Shown here piece by piece: positions 21,546 to 25,206 of a DNA stretch of 25,206 bases. Under the pieces are notes generated by a model that ran no database searches, was not told where the DNA came from, and saw only the letters and a program-made list of their open reading frames with translations. The translations under genes were made by a program, and so were the position numbers. Source of the DNA: a virus; the IMG/VR virus record IMGVR_UViG_3300020214_000876, positions 1-25,206 of that record. The stretch is one strand, 5' to 3'. The stretch's first letter is position 1, and each line of letters opens with the position of its first letter.

Positions 21546-21935
21546 ATGCTTTTTAATGAGTTGAATGAGAACAATATTTTATTATATGCAGCTAAATGCT
21601 ATGATAAACCTAATTGTATACAAAGTGAGTTCGATGAGGATTTTAAAACATTTCGATATATTAAACGATTGTTACATCGATATCGTTTGACTGGAGAGAT
21701 AAAAGAACGATTATTATTAAATCATTTAATACTATGTCAGAATGTATTTGGAGTAGAAGGCAGTACAAGAATATTATTTTTTCGTATAAATGAAAAGGAT
21801 TATAGTGCGCTCAAAACATTTCTTATATATACGTCAGCAATGCCAAGTATTGTCAGAGGTGTTCGTGAAACAAACATTATCTCAAGTGATATTCCAGTAG
21901 ACTTACATTTAATGGAAATATTGCGAAATTTATAG
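21546..21935 (+). CDS. Conserved T4-like phage small helical protein
   Basis: 129 residues. MLFNELNENNILLYAAKCYDKPNC, then FKTFRYIKRLLHRYRLTGEIKERLLLNHLI and CQNVFGVEGSTRILFF form a pattern that, from memory, is shared by a widespread small protein of T4-like phages (FxYIKRLLxRYxxxGxLxERLLLNHLI). It is mainly helical with a basic patch; no catalytic residues are apparent and I know of no assigned function. The ATG follows the upstream stop by 3 nt. The 49-nt gap after it (21936-21984) holds no promoter or hairpin that I can support. Confidence 0.78.
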   Translation: MLFNELNENNILLYAAKCYDKPNCIQSEFDEDFKTFRYIKRLLHRYRLTGEIKERLLLNHLILCQNVFGVEGSTRILFFRINEKDYSALKTFLIYTSAMPSIVRGVRETNIISSDIPVDLHLMEILRNL

Positions 21936-21984
21936 AGAATTACTTAACGGAACCACATAGTTATTTTAACCTAAGATCAAATTA

Positions 21985-23049
21985 ATGTCAATTATTTTAA
22001 CATTTAAACAAAAAATGGAAGAGTCTAAAGCGCTCGATAAGATTATTGAGACATTGGATCTTGAAGTTTTATCTGAAGAAGTTTCTCCTAAAGGTAAAGT
22101 TCCGAACAACACCAAAGGTGTTATGCATGAATTGTTAGTTGGCTATCATTTGAACAATGGTCAGCATATGGACAAGTATAAGAACGAAGAAGGCGAAAGT
22201 CCAGAACAAGCCCATGACCGTTTAAAGAAAACTATCCATAAAGATGACTACAAAAAAATTCACGATAGAGCCAAAAGCGCTGCTGAAGACATTCGTAAGC
22301 AAGCTGAAACCAGAGGTCATAAAATTTCTACAATTCACTGGACTTCGAAACCAGGCGACTTGAAGACATCAACAGGTATTGAAGCATCGCAAAAACAAGA
22401 CGCATCAGATATCGTATTACACACGCACCACTCGGCAGATAAGGCAAAGAAAAAGCCAAGATTTATGGGTGTGAGTTTAAAAGTCACAGATCAGTCTACT
22501 AAACATGTTCCTTCATCAAGTTTGGGAATAGAGTCTTTAGGTCCAAAGGCAAAGAAAACATTCGACGATCACAGAAAAGGTATTCTTTCAGCCCATCCTA
22601 AACTCCAGAAAATGAGCAATAAGAAAGACAGAAAAGAATGGCTTAAAGGTGACGAAATAGCAAAAGCAGATATTAAGAAAAGAAATAGTGCAACTCTAGT
22701 TAAAGTTGCCAAAGATTTATCAGATCATTTAAATAATGCGCACCACACAGAACTAGTCGGTCACATTAGAAAAGTTGTTCATGCTCACATAACTCCAATG
22801 CAAGATAAAGGTCACGAGCACATTAAACATATTACTTATGGTGAAAATGCAACTAAACACCATACGGTAAATCCTGGCGCTGACTACGAACATATTTTAA
22901 GAGATCACAAAAACATCACAGTTCATCACAGTGGAACAGGCGTATCATTTAAACATAAAGGTAAAACTTTTGCTAATCACACTATTAAATTCAACAGCCA
23001 AAAAGATCCATTAAGTTCATTAAAAAGTAAAGGTGTTACTGCTGGATAA
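21985..23049 (+). CDS. Predicted PD-(D/E)XK-type nuclease, possibly head-packaged
   Basis: 354 residues. The core has the expected order: E49 in a helix (KGVMHELLVGYHLN), a strand with D142 (QDASDIVLHTH), and a strand ending S164-L-K166 (FMGVSLKVTD), the SLK variant of the PD-(D/E)XK motif common in phage nuclease-like proteins. A histidine-rich second half follows (HTELVGHIRKVVHAHITP, HEHIKHITYG). The N-terminus, MSIILTFKQKMEES followed by VLSEEV, is hydrophobic then charged, with possible x-x-E maturation sites after residues 12 and 31, so capsid targeting is conceivable but weaker than for the gene at 21084. Nuclease activity, target and packaging are inferences; an ATG at 22015 is an alternative start. 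Confidence 0.68.
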   Translation: MSIILTFKQKMEESKALDKIIETLDLEVLSEEVSPKGKVPNNTKGVMHELLVGYHLNNGQHMDKYKNEEGESPEQAHDRLKKTIHKDDYKKIHDRAKSAAEDIRKQAETRGHKISTIHWTSKPGDLKTSTGIEASQKQDASDIVLHTHHSADKAKKKPRFMGVSLKVTDQSTKHVPSSSLGIESLGPKAKKTFDDHRKGILSAHPKLQKMSNKKDRKEWLKGDEIAKADIKKRNSATLVKVAKDLSDHLNNAHHTELVGHIRKVVHAHITPMQDKGHEHIKHITYGENATKHHTVNPGADYEHILRDHKNITVHHSGTGVSFKHKGKTFANHTIKFNSQKDPLSSLKSKGVTAG

Positions 23050-23052
23050 TTA

Positions 23053-23376
23053 ATGAAAAAATTTAAAACCCTAAAAGAAGAAATTATAAACACAGCAAGT
23101 GGTGCAAATATTTCTGGTTTGCCGCCAACAGATCCACCAGTTTCTAAAAAACATAATCCAATTTTGTTTGCTGGTAAAAGAGTTTTTAAGGTATCAAGTA
23201 ATGCATTTAATAAAGCAAAACTTGGTAAGATGTATAGAAAGCATTATAAGACTTACGTCGAAGGCGATATTGGAGAAGAAATCAGACAATACGCCAAAGA
23301 GAATCCTGATGCACCGATTATTGTTGAAGATGAATTGACGGGTGCAATGGTTTATTTAAGATACGGAAAGAGGTAA
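23053..23376 (+). CDS. Small conserved phage protein of the internal-protein type
   Basis: 107 residues. NTASGANISGLPPTDPPVSKK, GKRVFKVSSNAFNKAKLGKMYRKHYKTYV and EEIRQYAKENPDAPIIVEDELTGAMVYLRYG form a pattern I recognise from small proteins and fused modules of T4-like marine phages (AxLxGxPPxxPPV...GAMVYLxYG). The first residues, MKKFKTLKEEI, have an aromatic residue at position 4 and L7-K-E9, a shortened version of the F-x-x-F/L-x-E targeting pattern. Function is unknown; the company of targeting-like neighbours suggests a head-internal protein. It starts 3 nt after the nuclease-like gene. Confidence 0.78.
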   Translation: MKKFKTLKEEIINTASGANISGLPPTDPPVSKKHNPILFAGKRVFKVSSNAFNKAKLGKMYRKHYKTYVEGDIGEEIRQYAKENPDAPIIVEDELTGAMVYLRYGKR

Positions 23377-23380
23377 TCAA

Positions 23381-23620
23381 ATGAAAGCAGTATCGATTTT
23401 ATTTGCTGCTTTGTTATTGGCTGGGTGTTCAGACACTTATCGTTACGAATGTCAGGATCCTGCAAATAAGGATAAGCCTGAGTGTAATCGCCCAATATGT
23501 GAGGCTGATGGATTGTGTTATGACAAATTAAATGGATTGCCAGAACCAGTAGAGCAATCGCCCGTAGAAGAAGAAGCTGCGCCCGCAGAAGATTGTAATT
23601 GTGAACCCAAAGGAGAATAA
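23381..23620 (+). CDS. Small phage lipoprotein
   Basis: 79 residues. A lipoprotein signal peptide is clear: MK, a hydrophobic stretch (SILFAALLLAG) and lipobox L13-A-G-C16, so C16 would be lipidated and the protein anchored in the cell envelope. The mature part is cysteine-rich (CQD, CNRPIC, LCYD, CNCEP) with motif DTYRYECQDPANKDKPECNRPIC, a wording I recall from T4-like marine phages, and an acidic Pro/Glu tail. It is followed after 2 nt by the holin-like gene and then the endolysin, so a lysis role (outer-membrane or spanin-like) is plausible but not shown; superinfection exclusion is an alternative. Ribosome site AAGAGG at 23368-23373. Confidence 0.82.
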   Translation: MKAVSILFAALLLAGCSDTYRYECQDPANKDKPECNRPICEADGLCYDKLNGLPEPVEQSPVEEEAAPAEDCNCEPKGE

Positions 23621-23622
23621 TC

Positions 23623-23970
23623 ATGTTTAAAGGTCCAAGATATACAGAAAGTGAATTGATGGCGCGACTTAAATTTACAGTCGGTCTCTCACTTGCATTT
23701 ACATTGACAGGAATTGTTTTTGTAGTTCTTTACTCGCTCATCTTTGTGACTCAGCCAATGAGTCAGTCACCCAATGATGCAAAGTTTTTTGAGTTGATTA
23801 CTCCAATTGCAACCTTTCTCACTGGTATTCTCTCAGGCATTATGCTCGGTAAGAGCGAAAAGCCAGATGTGCCAGAGGCTCCGAAAGCACCTGAGGCGCC
23901 AAAGGTAGAAGAAATTCTTCCTGAGCCAATGAAAGAATTAGTTGAAGAAGTTGAAGATCAAATCGCTTGA
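23623..23970 (+). CDS. Two-TM membrane protein, candidate holin
   Basis: 115 residues. A short charged N-terminus (residues 1-16), TM1 at about 17-43 (FTVGLSLAFTLTGIVFVVL), a short loop with QSPNDAKFF, TM2 at about 57-76 (ITPIATFLTGILSGIMLG), then a cytoplasmic-looking acidic and proline-rich tail (PEAPKAPEAPK, EELVEEVED type). Two TMs, small size and position directly before the endolysin are typical of a holin, which would form the membrane lesion that releases the endolysin. Conserved phage proteins of this wording are often left unnamed, so another membrane role is possible. Strong ribosome site AAGGAG at 23610-23615, overlapping the end of the previous gene. Confidence 0.75.
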   Translation: MFKGPRYTESELMARLKFTVGLSLAFTLTGIVFVVLYSLIFVTQPMSQSPNDAKFFELITPIATFLTGILSGIMLGKSEKPDVPEAPKAPEAPKVEEILPEPMKELVEEVEDQIA

Positions 23971-23978
23971 GGTGACTC

Positions 23979-25133
23979 ATGAGCCTTAAATCATTACAGC
24001 AAAAGATTGGTATTGCTGCCGATGGTGCTTGGGGTCCAGGCACTTTTAAAGCGGCGATGGCGTATTATAAACTCTCGCCTGTTCGAGCTGCTCATTTCTT
24101 CGCACAAACTGCACATGAGTCAGGTGGATTTAAAGCGTTTAGCGAGAATTTAAACTATGCAGCAAAAGGTCTTCGCGGTATTTTTGGAAAATATTTTGCA
24201 ACAGATGCATTAGCAGCACAATATGAACGACAACCAGAAAAAATTGCGAATCGAGTTTACGCATCACGCATGGGCAATGGTGATGAGAAAAGCGGAGATG
24301 GTTGGAGATATCGTGGTCGCGGCGCACTTCAGTTAACTGGAAAAGATAATTACAAAGCCTTTGCCGATTACTGTAAACGACCAGATGTAATGAGCAATCC
24401 AGACATTGTTGCATCTGAACTTGCGTTTGAATCTGCAATGTTTTTCTTCGAGCGAAACAAACTTTGGAACATTTGCGATCAAGGAGTAACTGACGCTGCC
24501 ATTCTTTCTCTTACCAAAAAAATTAATGGTGGGACTCATGGTCTTGCTGATCGCTCAGAAAAAACAAAAAAATATATTAGTTGGGCAACATCAGCAACAC
24601 CAGCTGCAGCACCAGCGGCAGTTGTTAAATCTGCTGCTCCTGCGCTTACAGTAACATCAGATATGCAGTTATCTGAACATTTTAAATTAAACGAGTTTAC
24701 AAAGTCTGAAACTGCGATTCGTAAGCGTATTGATAACACCCCAGGTCCAGATCATGCTCAAAATCTTAAAAATGTATGCGAAAAAATTCTTGAACCTGTG
24801 CGGCGTCATTTTAATAAGCCCGTGCGTATTAATTCTGGCTATCGTGGTCCTGCCCTTAATAGTGCTGTTGGTGGTTCTATCAAGTCTCAACATTGCAATG
24901 GTGAGGCGATCGACTTCGAAATCGATGGGCTCCCGAATCCAGATCTTGCCAAGTGGGTTAGTGAGAATTGTGAGTTCGATCAAATCATCTTAGAGTTTTA
25001 TGATCCAAAAGAAGGTCCAAATAGTGGTTGGGTTCACGCTTCTTATACAACAAAGGGACCAAATCGAAAACAAAAACTCACAGCAGTTACAGTGAACGGC
25101 AAAACAGTTTACAAACCTGGTTTCGTAGTTTAA
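23979..25133 (+). CDS. Two-domain endolysin: GH19-type muramidase/chitinase-like plus M15 peptidase
   Basis: 384 residues. The first 25 residues (LQQKIGIAADGAWGPGTFKA) look like part of a peptidoglycan-binding repeat. Residues 30-205 are a GH19 lysozyme/chitinase-like domain, with catalytic-type E47 (FAQTAHESGGF) and E56 (FSENLNY) and the signature YRGRGALQLTGKDNY. An Ala/Pro/Val linker (ATPAAAPAAVV, about 206-222) joins an M15-type LAS peptidase domain: SGYRGPALNSAVGG, then H305-x6-D312 (SQHCNGEAIDFEI) and H353 (WVHAS), the three zinc ligands. It would cut both the glycan and the peptide part of the wall. No signal peptide is seen, so export through a holin is expected. GAGGTG at 23969-23974 is the ribosome site. 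Confidence 0.92.
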   Translation: MSLKSLQQKIGIAADGAWGPGTFKAAMAYYKLSPVRAAHFFAQTAHESGGFKAFSENLNYAAKGLRGIFGKYFATDALAAQYERQPEKIANRVYASRMGNGDEKSGDGWRYRGRGALQLTGKDNYKAFADYCKRPDVMSNPDIVASELAFESAMFFFERNKLWNICDQGVTDAAILSLTKKINGGTHGLADRSEKTKKYISWATSATPAAAPAAVVKSAAPALTVTSDMQLSEHFKLNEFTKSETAIRKRIDNTPGPDHAQNLKNVCEKILEPVRRHFNKPVRINSGYRGPALNSAVGGSIKSQHCNGEAIDFEIDGLPNPDLAKWVSENCEFDQIILEFYDPKEGPNSGWVHASYTTKGPNRKQKLTAVTVNGKTVYKPGFVV

Positions 25134-25143
25134 CAAGTGTTTT

Positions 25144-25151
25144 TATAAATA
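25144..25151 (+). promoter_or_regulatory. T4-type late promoter box
   Basis: An exact TATAAATA in the 73-base non-coding stretch after the endolysin. It equals the T4 late promoter consensus read by the gp55 sigma factor, and the cyanophage version NATAAATA. It faces a gene that must begin beyond the window, probably a late structural gene. No terminator hairpin with a U-tract is seen in 25134-25206. Confidence 0.6.
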
Positions 25152-25206
25152 AAGGCATTCCTAAAGCATTAAATTTTATTATTATCCTTGCTGATTGTTT
25201 CGTTAT

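Noticed and set aside
21936-21984. 49-base gap before the nuclease-like gene as a promoter region
   Set aside because: No convincing -10/-35 pair, late box or hairpin could be seen.
25113-25123. Inverted repeat AAACC-T-GGTTT at the end of the endolysin gene as a terminator
   Set aside because: At best a 4-bp stem with a 3-base loop, within codons and without a following U-tract.
1-25206. tRNA or other RNA genes
   Set aside because: Gaps between genes are at most about 75 bases and none shows cloverleaf-like structure or conserved tRNA arms; nothing supportable by eye.

Overview
The window is part of the genome of a T4-like myovirus (a tailed phage with a T4-type replication module). The sequence is AT-rich, almost wholly coding, and every supported gene lies on the + strand. 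Genes are tightly packed, often joined by ATGA or TAATG stop/start overlaps. Three T4 core replication proteins are recognisable: family B DNA polymerase (gp43), UvsX recombinase and the DnaB-type helicase gp41. The small conserved ORFs and internal-protein modules resemble those of marine/cyanophage-type T4-like phages. The host cannot be named from sequence. No structural head or tail genes, integrase, tRNA, CRISPR or insertion sequence was seen.

Layout. (1) 1-3897: the end of a conserved phage ORF, a 2-oxoglutarate/Fe(II) oxygenase, three glycosyltransferase-like proteins and a SAM methyltransferase, in one tightly coupled run. (2) 3897-4583: three small proteins, two of which overlap by 65 nt. 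(3) 4585-11425: DNA polymerase, UvsX (with a sigma70-like promoter in front), a small protein whose tail overprints the helicase start, gp41 helicase, an HExxH protein and a probable PD-(D/E)XK protein. (4) 11433-14058: dTDP-sugar genes: RmlB, RmlA and an RmlD-like reductase, without RmlC. (5) 14099-23376: a block led by a T4-late-like box. It holds a DUF6267-like protein, an 865-residue nucleotidylyltransferase/P-loop/internal-module fusion, a cupin-like protein, and an 853-residue modular protein carrying seven copies of EEVEQ[IV][DE]E. Several small proteins follow, one of which starts with a near copy of the T4 internal-protein capsid targeting sequence. (6) 23381-25133: a lipoprotein, a two-TM holin-like protein and a two-domain endolysin. 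A perfect TATAAATA box follows at 25144.

How the genes may work together. Regions 1 and 4 could together make an activated 6-deoxy sugar and attach it to DNA, a virion protein or host surface glycan. Region 5 is the most unusual part. Its repeated I/V-x-E motifs and N-terminal targeting-like peptides suggest proteins packed in the prohead and cut by the gp21-type maturation protease, which would make the 853-residue protein a phage polyprotein of about eight pieces. One nuclease-like protein in this block could be a packaged and injected cargo. These are inferences from motifs; cleavage and packaging are not shown by the sequence.
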